A DNA stretch of 64,000 nt from the NCBI GenBank assembly GCA_963848195.1, contig CAWKCY010000020.1, positions 248,001-312,000 on the forward strand, written 5' to 3'. The translations under genes were made by a program, and so were the position numbers. Of this stretch, positions 45,082 through 55,642 are shown piece by piece. The first letter of the stretch is position 1; every line of letters starts with the position of its first letter. Under the pieces are notes generated by a model. It had not been told where the DNA came from. It did no database searches and saw only the letters and a program-made list of their open reading frames with translations. The DNA is from CAVQBP01 sp963848195 (GTDB lineage Bacteria > Bacteroidota > Ignavibacteria > Ignavibacteriales > Ignavibacteriaceae).

Positions 45082-48000
45082 ATGAAGATAATAGGTCCAA
45101 AAATAAACGATTCATTATTCCGACTAAAAGTTCATCTTAATGAGAACTTTCTTGCTAAAAAATTAACGAGCGAAGAACTACCCTTAAGATCTGAGTTATT
45201 TAGTGCCGACCAAATGGAGCAGCACGGGAAGACTCTTGCAGGCTTGCACACTTTGGGTTCCCAACACACTTCTGATCAGCATTTACTAGCACGTTTGGCT
45301 GAGAATGAAATCTTCTTGTTTGAAGTTCATAACTTATTGACAAAGACAGTTAAAGCAAAACATCAGATAACGCCAGCAGGTGAATGGCTACTTGATAACT
45401 TTTATTTGGTTGAAGAGCAAATCCGGATGGGTAAAAGACATTTGCCGAAAGGCTATAACCGGGAACTGCCTCGCCTATTGAATGGATCGTCGAAAGGTCT
45501 TCCGCGGGTTTATGATTTAGCACTGGAAACTATTTCACATGGAGACGGCCGTGTAGACCCGGAAAATCTCACTTGTTTCATTACATCCTACCAGACAATC
45601 TCAACCTTAAAATTAGGAGAGCTATGGGCAATCCCAACCATGCTGCGTCTTGCTTTAATAGAGAACCTGCGTCGAGTTGCTGGACGCATCGCGGCCGGAA
45701 GGATTGATCGTGATTTGGCTGATTCATGGGCTGACCAGATGTTAGATATTGCAGAAAAGGATCCGAAAGGCCTAATTCTTATAATCGCTGATATGGCTCG
45801 TACAAACCCTCCCATGACCACACCGTTCGTCTCAGAATTTTCACGCAGGCTACAAGGTTTAAGTCACGCTCTAGTATCGCCGTTAACATGGATTGAGCAG
45901 CGGCTTTCCGAATCGGGCTTGACGATTGAAAAATTAGTACAGTCAGGCAACCAGCAACAGGCTGCCGATCAAGTCTCAATAAGCAACAGTATCGGGAGTC
46001 TTAGATTCATGGAATCAATGGACTGGCGTAAGTTTGTTGAAACCATGAGTTCTGTTGAAAAGATATTAAGTAGGGATCCTGCCGGAGTATATAGTAAAAT
46101 GGATTTTGCTACGCGGGATAGTTATCGTCATATAATAGAGGAGATTGCAAAAAACAGTCCGTTGTCGGAAGAAGAAGTAGCACAAAATGCAATTCAGCTG
46201 GCAGAAGGACACACCTTAAATATGAGTTGTGAAGATAGAAAAGCACATGTCGGATTCTACCTGATCGATAACGGTTTGAAACAGCTTGAGGAGCTGGCTA
46301 AGAAAAAAAATTCCGTTTTTTCTGTTCTTAAAAAAATTGGTCACCGGGTTCCTTTGCTTATTTACACCGGTTCTATTGTATTAATGACTGTGATCCTTAC
46401 TACCGGCTTATTGGTTAAAGCCTATGCCCTAGGGTTACATGGTTGGCGGTTTGGGCTTACCGGAATACTATTTTTATTATGCACAAGTCAGCTTGCAGTT
46501 TCACTTACTAATTGGCTGTCTACATTACTCATAATTCCAAAACCTTTACCGAAAATGGATTTTTCCAAAGGAATACCGCCTGAGTTTCGTACTCTTGTGG
46601 TAATTCCGGCAATGTTAAATAACACTCAAAACATTCATGAACTGATCGAAACTCTTGAAGTACGGTTTTTGGCAAACCGGGACGAGAATCTGCACTTTAG
46701 CTTAGTGACTGACTTTCAAGACTCCGAGAAAGAAACTCAGCCGGAGGATGAACTGCTATTACAGCTAGTTCATAAGAAAATCGCAGAGCTTAATGAGAAA
46801 TATAAAGGTTCGCATAAAGATACTTTTTTCCTTTTTCATCGCCCCCGTCAATGGAATTCAAAAGAGCGGCTGTGGATGGGTTACGAACGAAAGAGAGGTA
46901 AACTTGAAGAATTGAATTCTATTCTGCGCGGCGGATCGAAAAACCGTTTCTCGCTTGTCATTGGGAAGGTCGAAGTTTTAACATACGTAAAGTATGTTAT
47001 TACACTCGATACAGATACACAATTACCACGTGACACAGCAAGACAGTTAGTTGGAACAATGGTCCATCCGCTTAACCGGGCACAGTATGATGAAGACAAA
47101 CAGCGTGTACTAGAGGGGTATACTATTTTGCAGCCGCGTGTTTCTGTTAGCCTTCCTGGAACGAACCGTTCACGTTATGCGCGTTTATACGGAAGTCAAC
47201 CCGGAATTGATCCTTACACACGCACGGTCTCTGACTTATACCAGGATGTATTTGGAGAAGGATCATTCATCGGTAAAGGTATCTACGATGTTGATATGTT
47301 TAAACAGTCTCTCAAAGGACGTTTTCCAGAAAACCAAATTCTCAGCCACGATCTTATTGAAGGATGTTACGCGCGTTCAGGTCTCTTGAGTGATGTTCAA
47401 TTATATGAAGAATATCCACCGGGTTATAATTCCGACGTAAACCGCCGTCATCGCTGGATTCGCGGTGATTGGCAACTTGTACGCTGGGTTCTGCCGTTCG
47501 TTCCAAACCTAAACGGAGGTTTACAGAAGAACAATTTATCCGGGCTTTCCCGATGGAAAATTTTCGATAACCTTCGACGCAGCATTATTCCTTTTGCACT
47601 GACACTATTTTTTCTGTCAGGCTTCACAATCTTAACACAAGCCTGGTTCTGGACCTTTTCGCTGATTGGAATAATTTTAATTCCTTCAATGTTCATCTTC
47701 ATCCTCGATTTTCTAAAGAAACCATTAGATATGCTTATGCGACAGCATTTAGTGGCAACAGTGCGATCTGCAGGTATGCTTTTTACCCAAGCAGCTTTTA
47801 CACTTATTACACTCCCCTATGAAGCATTTTTCAGTATGGATGCTATAATCCGCACTATATGGCGGACACTTATTTCCCATAAAAAACTTCTCGAATGGAA
47901 TCCTTCCAACCTTAGAGCGCGCAATAACCGCATCAACCTCATCGGCTCTTATAGAATGATGTGGATATCCCCGGCAGTTGCAATTTTCTCTTTCATCTAT

Positions 48001-51000
48001 TTAGGGATAACTAAACAGGAATTTCCTGCAGTTGTCTTACCAATACTATTTCTCTGGGGTGCATCTCCGGCAATAACATGGTGGATAAGTTTGCCGCTCG
48101 TGCGCCGTGAAGCAAAGTTAACTGCTTCACAGAAATTATTTCTACGGGACCTTTCCAGGAAAACATGGTCGTTCTTTGATACATTTGTGGGACCGGAAGA
48201 CAATTGGCTGCCTCCTGATAATTATCAGGAAAACCCAGTTGGCGTGGTTGCACACCGCACATCTCCAACCAACATGGGATTAGCACTCCTTGCAAATTTA
48301 ACTGCTTACGATTTCGGCTACATTTCAGCTAGTCAACTGATTTATCGTACCTCAAATGCATTACGAACGATGGAAAAACTGAAACGGTATAACGGACATT
48401 TTTTAAACTGGTATGATACACAATCTTTACTGCCGTTGCGACCTCTTTATATTTCATCAGTTGATAGCGGAAATCTTGCAGGCCACCTGCTCACTCTCCG
48501 GCAGGGTATTCTTTCTCTTCCAGAACAGAAAATAGTGGGACATCAACTTTTTGAAGGGATAAACGATACTCTACGAATTATCATAGAAATTGCCGAGGGA
48601 AAAGATCATGATCCATTAATTCAACTTCAGAAAGATTTAGAATTAACTGTCAATTCACCACCGGTTACCCTTTCGGCAATAAGGCAAAGACTTGAAAGAT
48701 TGATAGTATCTACCGCTAAAATAAAAGATAATTTTATTTCAAGTGCTGAAAATCAAGCTCTATGCTGGGTGGATGCACTCGACAAACAATGCAGTGGAGC
48801 TTTAGATGAGTTAATGTTTCTAGCTCCATGGATTAGCATGCAGGAATTTCAAGATATGAATAATTACTTTGCCGGTACCGACGAAATACCAACTTTGCAT
48901 GGGATTGCAAAACTTTATAGAGAATTGCCGCCAGTTATTGGCTGGCTTTCCCCAGATATGACAGCCGAAAAAAAAATGCAGCTTGATGAGTTTCGACGGC
49001 TTATCATTGAAGGAGGAAAACGTGCTAATGAGAGAATTGCAGCAATCAAACAACTTGCAGAACAAACAAGTGAACTTTCCAATATGGAATATAACTTTCT
49101 TTATGACAGGACGCGTCACTTACTTTCAGTTGGGTTCAATATTGACGAAAAACGGCGGGATCAAAGTTATTATGATCTATTGGCTTCAGAAGCAAGACTG
49201 AGCTGCTTTGTAGCTATTGCACAGGGAGAATTGCCACAAGAAAGCTGGTTTGCCTTAGGACGTTTGCTTACAACGGCGGGCGGTGATCCGATTCTTCTTT
49301 CATGGAGCGGTTCAATGTTTGAGTACCTGATGCCGCTTCTGGTAATGCCGTCATACGAAAACACATTGCTTGATCAGACTTATAAAGCGGCTGTAAAAAG
49401 ACAAATTGAATATGGAAAACAGCGAGGAATCCCCTGGGGAATTTCCGAATCATGTTTTAATACCGTAGATGTTAATCTGAATTACCAGTACCGAGCATTT
49501 GGTGTGCCCGGATTAGGACTCAAACGCGGATTGGCTGAAGACCTGGTTGTTGCGCCTTACGCTTCGGCACTCGCATTGATGGTAGAGCCAGAAGAGGCAT
49601 GTGTAAATCTGCAGTTGCTTGAATCTAAAGGATTATTAGGGAAATATGGTCTATATGAAGCGATAGACTATACAGTTTCACGACTTCCACGGGAGCAATC
49701 AAGTATCGTGATAAAATCTTTCATGGCACATCACCAAGGAATGAGCCTTCTTTCTCTAGCTTATTTAATTCTGGATCGTCCGATGCAAAAACGATTTGAG
49801 TCAGATCCATTATTCGAAGCAACAATGTTGCTGCTCCAGGAGAGAATTCCAAGGGCTACTTTGTTCCATTCACATACTTCGGGACTCACCGACAGTCAAA
49901 CAGGTTCAGGTATACCTGAAGTACCGGTTCGAATATTTAGTAACGCTGAAACGGTTATTCCTGAGGTTCACTTGCTTTCGAACGGCAGATACAACGTGAT
50001 GATTACAAATGCAGGGGGCGGTTATAGTCGGTGGAAAAATATTGCTGTCACCCGCTGGCATGAAGATAGTACTTGCGACAACTGGGGAACCTTTTGTTTT
50101 ATCCGTGATACTAATAGCAGAGAATTTTGGTCAACGGCATATAAACCAACGCTAAAACATTCGAAGAATTATGAAGTTATTTTTTCTGAAGGACATGCTG
50201 AATATCGACGCAGTGATAATAACATCGATATGCATACGGAGATTGTTGTCTCACCGGAAGATGACATTGAACTGCGTCGTATTCATCTAACTAACCGTTC
50301 CCGAACACGCAGGGTATTTGATATTACTAGTTACGCAGAAGTAGTACTTGCGTCGTCTGCCTCAGACGCACTGCACCCGGCGTTCAGCAACCTTTTTATT
50401 CAGACCGAAATTATCCAAGAGCGGCACGCTATTCTATGTATGCGCAGACCCCGCTCTCCGGACGACCAAATCTTATGGATGTTCCATATGATGGAGGTAC
50501 GAGGAGTGAAAGCAGAAGAAATTTCCTTCGAAACTGACCGGATGCAATTTATTGGTCGCGGTAATACAATTAACTCTCCTCGAGCTATGAAAGACCTTAA
50601 GGCACTTTCAAACAGTCAGGGTTCAGTATTGGATCCAATCGTTGCAATACGATATAATATAATACTTGAACCTGAAGAAACGGCAACAATAGATATGATT
50701 TATGGAATCTGTGAAACCCGAGATAGAACCTTAAATCTAATAGATAAATACCGGGATCGACGTCTCGCTAATCGTGTATTCGAACTGGCATACACACACA
50801 GTCAGGTAGTGCTGCGTCAAATTAATGCTACGGAAGCCGATGCACAGCTTTACGGCCATCTCGCAAGTTCAGTTATATATGCTAATTCTTACTTGCGTAC
50901 GGACCCTGGTATAATTATCAAGAATCGAAGAGGACAATCAGGTCTTTGGGGTTATTCTATTTCCGGCGATTTACCTATTGTTCTGCTGCAAATTGAAGAT

Positions 51001-53808
51001 CCTCACAATATCAGTCTTGTAAACAAGATAGTACAGGCCCATGCGTACTGGCGATTAAAAGGACTGGAAGTTGATCTAATAATTTGGAACGAAGACCATG
51101 CAGGTTACAGGCAGCAGCTTCAAGAACAAATAATGAGGCTGATTGCAGCGGGCATAGAAGCTAACATTATTGATCGACCCGGCGGAATATTCGTACGCCA
51201 AGCTGATCAGATTTCCAATGAAGACCGCATCCTTATTCAAACAGTTGCCCGTGTCATTATCTCGGATAGACGGGGAACTCTTGAATCCCAAATCAGTCAT
51301 CGCAATATTTCAGAAATACCGGTTCCCCACTTTAAGTTTATTAGAAGCTACAATAAAAAACACCATTATGTTCCAGAATTACAGCGCTCTGACTTGATAT
51401 TCTTTAACGGGTATGGAGGATTCACTCATGATGGGCGTGAATATATAATCACAACCTCGGACAAGCAAATTACACCAGCACCATGGGTGAATGTTCTGGC
51501 AAACGGAAGCTTCGGAACCATAGTTTCCGAAAGCGGTCCGACATACACGTGGAGTGAGAATGCTCATGAGTATCGTCTTACACCGTGGAATAATGATCCC
51601 GTAAGCGATTTGAGCGGAGAAGCCTTTTATATCCGGGATGAAGAAACAGGTCATTTCTGGTCACCCACTCCATCACCCAGTCGTGGTACCAGTCTTTATG
51701 TTATCCGCCATGGTTTTGGTTATAGTGTTTTCGAACATATGGAGGATGGCATCCGCTCGGAGCTTTGGATTTATACAGCAATTGATGCTTCGATCAAGTT
51801 TTCAGTATTGAAAGTGCGGAATGAATCAGGCAAGCCTCGGCGGCTTTCTACCACAGCTTATATAGAGCTGGTGCTGGGTGATCTACGACCGAAATCAGCT
51901 ATGCATGTGATTACTGAAGTTGACCCCGTCAACGGTGCTATCTACGCACGAAATTCCTATAATTCGGAATTCTCCAAAAGGATTGTCTTCTTTCAAACAG
52001 ATGCTCCAGCTTATACAATAAGCTGCAACCGTGCAGAATTCATCGGACGCAACGGTACACTTCGAAACCCGGCAGCCATGAAGCGTATGCATCTTTCAGG
52101 TAGGACAGGGGCTGCTTTGGATCCCTGTGCCTCCATCCAGGTTCCTTTCGAGCTGGGAGACGGACAAGAGTTTGAGATAATTTTCAAACTAGGCAGCGGA
52201 GATAATTATGATGAGACTGAAAAACTAGTGCAGCGATTCCAGGGATCAAATGCTGCAAGAAGTGCTTTAGAATCGGTTTGGCAGTATTGGAACCACACCC
52301 TTGGTGCTGTGCAAATTGAAACACCTGAAACTTCTTTAAATGTTCTGACAAACGGATGGCTCTTATACCAGACTTTATCATGCCGCATTTGGGCACGAAG
52401 CGGATATTATCAATCGGGAGGAGCTTTTGGTTTTCGTGATCAACTACAAGACGTAATGTCACTCATTCATACAGAGCCGGGTCTTATAAGAAAACATCTG
52501 CTCCTCGCGGCGAGCCGTCAGTTTATAGAAGGCGATGTACAGCATTGGTGGCATCCGCCCTCCGGGCGTGGTGTTAGAACACATTGTTCTGATGATTACT
52601 TGTGGCTGCCATTTGCAACTTGCCGCTATGTGCTGAGCACCGGCGATACCGGAGTACTTGATGAAAAAGTGAGTTATCTTGAAGGGCGCACGGTAAATGC
52701 TGAGAACGATTCTTATTATGATCTTCCTAACAGATCGGAAGAAACCGGCAGCCTTTATGAGCACTGTGTGCGAGCCATACTAAGAGGATTCAGGTTTGGT
52801 ACGCATGGATTACCGCTAATCGGAACCGGCGATTGGAACGACGGCATGAATATGGTGGGCAATCAAGGGAAAGGTGAGAGCGTCTGGTTAGGATTTTTTC
52901 TCTATGAAGTGCTTATGCATTTCATTCAGGTTGCCGGAACACAAGGTGACTTCCCATTCGTTGAACAATGCAAAAAAGAAGCTTCCACGCTGCGACGGAA
53001 TATAGAGCAGAACGGTTGGGACGGCAAGTGGTACCGCCGTGCTTATTTCGATGATGGCTCCCCCCTCGGCTCAGATAGCAATCAGGAATGTAAAATTGAT
53101 TCTATAGTTCAAAGCTGGTCGGTGCTTTCCGGAGCAGGAGATGCAGTACATTCAAGCATGGCTATGAGTGAGCTAGACAAACGTCTTGTTCAGCGGAATA
53201 ATGCATTAATTCAGCTTTTAGATCCACCGTTCGACAAATCCGATTTGAATCCCGGTTATATAAAAGGCTATGTTCCCGGTGTTAGAGAAAACGGCGGTCA
53301 GTATACGCATGCTGCTATCTGGGCTGCGATGGCGTTTGCCTCTTTAGGAGACAGTAAACGCGCGTGGGAACTGCTTGAAATCATCAATCCAGTTAACCAT
53401 TCAAAATCGCGGGAAGATGTTGATGTATATAAAGTGGAGCCTTATGTAATTGCGGGTGATGTTTATGCACTTTCCCCTCACATCGGTCGGGGCGGCTGGA
53501 CCTGGTATACGGGTTCTGCGGGATGGATGTACCGGCTTATAACGGAATCACTCCTTGGGCTTAGGCTAGAAGTTGACAAACTGTTTATAGAGCCATGCCT
53601 CCCTGCTCATTGGGAAACTTATAAAGTATTTTACCGATACCGGGAAACTTCATACAACATCAACATTCTTCAGATACATGAAAGTGATGTTGAATTTAGT
53701 CTATCTGTCGATGGAATTAAGAATAATGATAAATTTATTTCTCTGAATGACGATCGTCAATTACATATGGTGGAAGTAAGAATAATGCAATCCGGTTCAT
53801 CCAAATAA
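45082..53808 (+). CDS. ndvB: Cyclic beta-1,2-glucan synthase (NdvB/Cgs-type)
   Basis: A 2908-residue membrane enzyme, the largest gene here. The N-terminus (1-420) is helical; helices lie at about 425-500, 835-890 and 925-1010. Between them is the GT84 glucosyltransferase domain with the D-x-D motif (ITLDTDTQLPRDTARQLVG) and R-R-H-R-W-I-R-G-D-W-Q. Then comes the glucoamylase-like middle (about 1030-1500) and two GH94-type phosphorylase halves; the second holds G-T-G-D-W-N-D-G-M-N-M-V-G with the catalytic Asp. It would make and size cyclic beta-1,2-glucan, a periplasmic osmoprotectant in rhizobia. Intact and full length. Its base composition is slightly richer in GC than the intergenic DNA, suggesting transfer. 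Under promoter copy 10. Confidence 0.94.
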   Translation: MKIIGPKINDSLFRLKVHLNENFLAKKLTSEELPLRSELFSADQMEQHGKTLAGLHTLGSQHTSDQHLLARLAENEIFLFEVHNLLTKTVKAKHQITPAGEWLLDNFYLVEEQIRMGKRHLPKGYNRELPRLLNGSSKGLPRVYDLALETISHGDGRVDPENLTCFITSYQTISTLKLGELWAIPTMLRLALIENLRRVAGRIAAGRIDRDLADSWADQMLDIAEKDPKGLILIIADMARTNPPMTTPFVSEFSRRLQGLSHALVSPLTWIEQRLSESGLTIEKLVQSGNQQQAADQVSISNSIGSLRFMESMDWRKFVETMSSVEKILSRDPAGVYSKMDFATRDSYRHIIEEIAKNSPLSEEEVAQNAIQLAEGHTLNMSCEDRKAHVGFYLIDNGLKQLEELAKKKNSVFSVLKKIGHRVPLLIYTGSIVLMTVILTTGLLVKAYALGLHGWRFGLTGILFLLCTSQLAVSLTNWLSTLLIIPKPLPKMDFSKGIPPEFRTLVVIPAMLNNTQNIHELIETLEVRFLANRDENLHFSLVTDFQDSEKETQPEDELLLQLVHKKIAELNEKYKGSHKDTFFLFHRPRQWNSKERLWMGYERKRGKLEELNSILRGGSKNRFSLVIGKVEVLTYVKYVITLDTDTQLPRDTARQLVGTMVHPLNRAQYDEDKQRVLEGYTILQPRVSVSLPGTNRSRYARLYGSQPGIDPYTRTVSDLYQDVFGEGSFIGKGIYDVDMFKQSLKGRFPENQILSHDLIEGCYARSGLLSDVQLYEEYPPGYNSDVNRRHRWIRGDWQLVRWVLPFVPNLNGGLQKNNLSGLSRWKIFDNLRRSIIPFALTLFFLSGFTILTQAWFWTFSLIGIILIPSMFIFILDFLKKPLDMLMRQHLVATVRSAGMLFTQAAFTLITLPYEAFFSMDAIIRTIWRTLISHKKLLEWNPSNLRARNNRINLIGSYRMMWISPAVAIFSFIYLGITKQEFPAVVLPILFLWGASPAITWWISLPLVRREAKLTASQKLFLRDLSRKTWSFFDTFVGPEDNWLPPDNYQENPVGVVAHRTSPTNMGLALLANLTAYDFGYISASQLIYRTSNALRTMEKLKRYNGHFLNWYDTQSLLPLRPLYISSVDSGNLAGHLLTLRQGILSLPEQKIVGHQLFEGINDTLRIIIEIAEGKDHDPLIQLQKDLELTVNSPPVTLSAIRQRLERLIVSTAKIKDNFISSAENQALCWVDALDKQCSGALDELMFLAPWISMQEFQDMNNYFAGTDEIPTLHGIAKLYRELPPVIGWLSPDMTAEKKMQLDEFRRLIIEGGKRANERIAAIKQLAEQTSELSNMEYNFLYDRTRHLLSVGFNIDEKRRDQSYYDLLASEARLSCFVAIAQGELPQESWFALGRLLTTAGGDPILLSWSGSMFEYLMPLLVMPSYENTLLDQTYKAAVKRQIEYGKQRGIPWGISESCFNTVDVNLNYQYRAFGVPGLGLKRGLAEDLVVAPYASALALMVEPEEACVNLQLLESKGLLGKYGLYEAIDYTVSRLPREQSSIVIKSFMAHHQGMSLLSLAYLILDRPMQKRFESDPLFEATMLLLQERIPRATLFHSHTSGLTDSQTGSGIPEVPVRIFSNAETVIPEVHLLSNGRYNVMITNAGGGYSRWKNIAVTRWHEDSTCDNWGTFCFIRDTNSREFWSTAYKPTLKHSKNYEVIFSEGHAEYRRSDNNIDMHTEIVVSPEDDIELRRIHLTNRSRTRRVFDITSYAEVVLASSASDALHPAFSNLFIQTEIIQERHAILCMRRPRSPDDQILWMFHMMEVRGVKAEEISFETDRMQFIGRGNTINSPRAMKDLKALSNSQGSVLDPIVAIRYNIILEPEETATIDMIYGICETRDRTLNLIDKYRDRRLANRVFELAYTHSQVVLRQINATEADAQLYGHLASSVIYANSYLRTDPGIIIKNRRGQSGLWGYSISGDLPIVLLQIEDPHNISLVNKIVQAHAYWRLKGLEVDLIIWNEDHAGYRQQLQEQIMRLIAAGIEANIIDRPGGIFVRQADQISNEDRILIQTVARVIISDRRGTLESQISHRNISEIPVPHFKFIRSYNKKHHYVPELQRSDLIFFNGYGGFTHDGREYIITTSDKQITPAPWVNVLANGSFGTIVSESGPTYTWSENAHEYRLTPWNNDPVSDLSGEAFYIRDEETGHFWSPTPSPSRGTSLYVIRHGFGYSVFEHMEDGIRSELWIYTAIDASIKFSVLKVRNESGKPRRLSTTAYIELVLGDLRPKSAMHVITEVDPVNGAIYARNSYNSEFSKRIVFFQTDAPAYTISCNRAEFIGRNGTLRNPAAMKRMHLSGRTGAALDPCASIQVPFELGDGQEFEIIFKLGSGDNYDETEKLVQRFQGSNAARSALESVWQYWNHTLGAVQIETPETSLNVLTNGWLLYQTLSCRIWARSGYYQSGGAFGFRDQLQDVMSLIHTEPGLIRKHLLLAASRQFIEGDVQHWWHPPSGRGVRTHCSDDYLWLPFATCRYVLSTGDTGVLDEKVSYLEGRTVNAENDSYYDLPNRSEETGSLYEHCVRAILRGFRFGTHGLPLIGTGDWNDGMNMVGNQGKGESVWLGFFLYEVLMHFIQVAGTQGDFPFVEQCKKEASTLRRNIEQNGWDGKWYRRAYFDDGSPLGSDSNQECKIDSIVQSWSVLSGAGDAVHSSMAMSELDKRLVQRNNALIQLLDPPFDKSDLNPGYIKGYVPGVRENGGQYTHAAIWAAMAFASLGDSKRAWELLEIINPVNHSKSREDVDVYKVEPYVIAGDVYALSPHIGRGGWTWYTGSAGWMYRLITESLLGLRLEVDKLFIEPCLPAHWETYKVFYRYRETSYNINILQIHESDVEFSLSVDGIKNNDKFISLNDDRQLHMVEVRIMQSGSSK

Positions 53809-53950
53809 AAATGAGATTTGTTCTTTTTTCTTCTTTTTGCAAGATCAATTTAAACTTTAATAAATTTATCTGCAGGAGCATTGCAAATCGAACAAATTTT
53901 AATCAGGCATTGCAGCTCTTATACATCATATTTATAAGAGTTTTTCTGAG

Positions 53951-54024
53951 TACGCCCGGAAGGATTCGAACCCTCAACCTTTTGGTCCGTAGCCAAACGC
54001 TCTATCCAATTGAGCTACGGGCGC
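53951..54024 (-). tRNA. tRNA-Arg (anticodon ACG)
   Basis: A 74-nt cloverleaf on the minus strand: acceptor GCGCCCG / CGGGCGT, D-arm with AGCTCAATTGGATAGAGC, anticodon stem TTTGG / CCAAA with loop C-T-A-C-G-G-A, so anticodon ACG, and T-arm GGTTCGAATCC. CCA is not encoded. Confidence 0.95.
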
Positions 54025-54438
54025 ATTTTTATTACTTCAAATATACTGTAAATAAAAAATTTTTACAATCAATTAAGGTTTGTTCAAGGAAAAGCAAAAG
54101 GGAGAATTATTCCTATTTGTCATATCTTTAAAATAATCTATCAAAGAGATTTCCTAAACTGTAAATGTTCTAAAGATGATTTTGCTTTTCATATTTTATC
54201 GCCGTTTTGTTCAAAAAATCATTAACACGGCTCCAAAATATCCTACGAAATAGCGTAGGTTTGTCCCACTTTTTTCTTTTCTAAGCCATCTTTTTTTTAT
54301 CAACCCACCATTTACTCCTACTTTTATAAAAATACCACCTTAAAAGTGAATTTCATTTATCTCATGTACATCGGAAAATCCCCATAAGTAAGTTGTTCGG
54401 TTAAAAATTTAGGCTTACCGATTTGCATTTCCCCTGAT

Positions 54439-54877
54439 TTATCTATTCACTTTCTTTAAATAGTCCATCATGGTTATTATTTCTGTCCCTCCAAATTTCT
54501 TTAACACTAATAAATCATTATCCATTGTTATTAAATAATCAGCTTTTGAATCCCTTGCTAACGAGAGAAGAAAATTATCCTTCGGATCCCTACATATATC
54601 AATTTTGCTTTTTACAAATACTATCTCACCATAAACTTCAAAAAGTTCAAGTAAATGACTTATGTCGCTTTTCTCAAAGTATTTTCTGAATTTTGGTCTG
54701 TTGGCTACTGTTAGAAATTCCTTTATTGAAATCGGTACTAAAAATTAGTTTTATCGTTCCTGCTTTTATTTTACTATCAAGTATGCTGAAGTCGCTTTTT
54801 ATAAGGAAACTTATCCAAAGGTTTGTATCGATTATTATCTTTTCAGTTCTTTTTACCATGTCTCCGGGCACGAACAA
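54439..54877 (-). pseudogene. PIN-family toxin, frameshifted
   Basis: The first part reads VKRTEKIIIDTNLWISFLIK and KLIFSTDFNK, the PIN-domain strand with catalytic Asp followed by T-N-L-W. In the next frame it continues EFLTVANRPKFRKYFEKSDI, then DPKDNFLLSLARDSKADYLI-T-M-D-N-D and ends at 54439 with a full PIN domain of about 140 residues. One extra base in CC at 54720-54721 (GG on the coding strand) causes the break. The likely start is ATG 54859, overlapping the antitoxin's end by 17 nt. Family: putative toxin-antitoxin component, PIN family. Confidence 0.8.
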
Positions 54878-55061
54878 GTTCTATTTCTTTAGTGATTTCT
54901 TCAATAGAGGGAGTTTTCCCCCTGGCTCTTAACTTATTTAATAAATCCTGGAATGATTTAATGGGATCTTCTCCTTTAATCTTTATAAGCTTAAGGTCCG
55001 CCAAATCCATTAGAATCCTTTTAGCTTTCTTATTGACTATTTCGATTCTCATTGTTTCCAT
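54843..55061 (-). CDS. Antitoxin partner of the PIN toxin
   Basis: A 72-residue protein (alternative start at Met4): a strand RIEIVNKKAKRILMDLADLK followed by KLRARGKTPSIEEITKEIEL-V-R-A-R-R, the C-terminal 'P-S/T-x-E-E-I-x-x-E-I/V-x-x-V-R-x-x-R' tail common among antitoxins of this PIN family. It overlaps the toxin start, as is usual in type II systems. As the toxin is frameshifted, the antitoxin may now be without a working partner. Confidence 0.65.
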   Translation of the reverse strand: METMRIEIVNKKAKRILMDLADLKLIKIKGEDPIKSFQDLLNKLRARGKTPSIEEITKEIELVRARRHGKKN

Positions 55062-55249
55062 ATAATTCCATTTTGTTATTTATTTGAATGAATAATAAGC
55101 AGTTTCAACAAAGAAATCAAGTATTACTATAAATTCATGTTTTGTATATATTAAATTTCAACGATGTTGATAGAAAGAAGCAGCCAACGCAACAGGACGC
55201 ATCGGGAAGCAGATTAAATAAGGGGTTGCGTGAGTCTGTAAAACATCAC

Positions 55250-55482
55250 TATAAAACTATTGAGAGTAAAATTGTAAAGAATAACTTTGATGAATTTATA
55301 CAGAAAGAGAGTTTTAATTTGTCATTTAATAAATCGTAACCGAAAGGAATCTGACCGATACATTCTCCGTTTGATTTCTTATATGCTAAAGCGGCTTTTG
55401 TTCTCTCACTGATTAAATCCCGTTCCATTTGAGCTAATGCTGAAAGTAAAGTTAAAAAGATAGTTTCACTACCGGCTGAACT
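55250..55482 (-). pseudogene. Serine recombinase (resolvase/invertase) fragment
   Basis: Translation leftward from about 55482 gives SSAGSETIFLTLLSALAQME, then RDLISERTKAALAYKKSNGE and CIGQIPFGYDL. This is the long E-helix and the start of the DNA-binding part of a small serine recombinase (A-E-x-E-R-x-x-I-x-E-R-T). The catalytic Ser domain is missing, and the frame drifts into unrelated sequence. A remnant of a mobile element. Confidence 0.75.
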
Positions 55483-55642
55483 GAAAAAGGAAGTAATTGA
55501 TTTTGTTGATTTTCTTAAATCAAAAAAAATTCAGTTCGGGAAAAAAGAAAAGAAAACAATTGTTTTTGGCTATGCTAAAGATTCAGTTACAATTAAACCC
55601 AATTTCGATGAACCTTTAGATGAATTTAAAGAATACATGTAA
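55469..55642 (+). pseudogene. DUF2281-type antitoxin fragment
   Basis: Open on the + strand as LPAELKKEVIDFVDFLKSKK then FGKKEKKTIVFGYAKDSVTI and NFDEPLDEFKEYM, ending at TAA 55640-55642. The L-P-x-x-L-K-x-E-V-x-D-F-V-x-F-L start and D-E-P-L-D-E-F-K-E-Y-M end match DUF2281 antitoxins. The N-terminus is missing; its left end meets the serine-recombinase fragment, marking an insertion or deletion joint. Confidence 0.7.

Noticed and set aside
13400..54024. Island with tRNA-derived attachment repeats
   Set aside because: I looked for a copy of the tRNA-Arg 3' end near katG and found only a 9-base match (AGGATTCGG-like at about 13418), which is not convincing. No integrase is present on this side.
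53811..54131. Open frame after the glucan synthase gene
   Set aside because: It runs through tRNA-Arg in antisense and shows no family features or ribosome site.
55142..55339. 65-codon open frame
   Set aside because: Antisense to the recombinase fragment at its 3' end, no family, no ribosome site.
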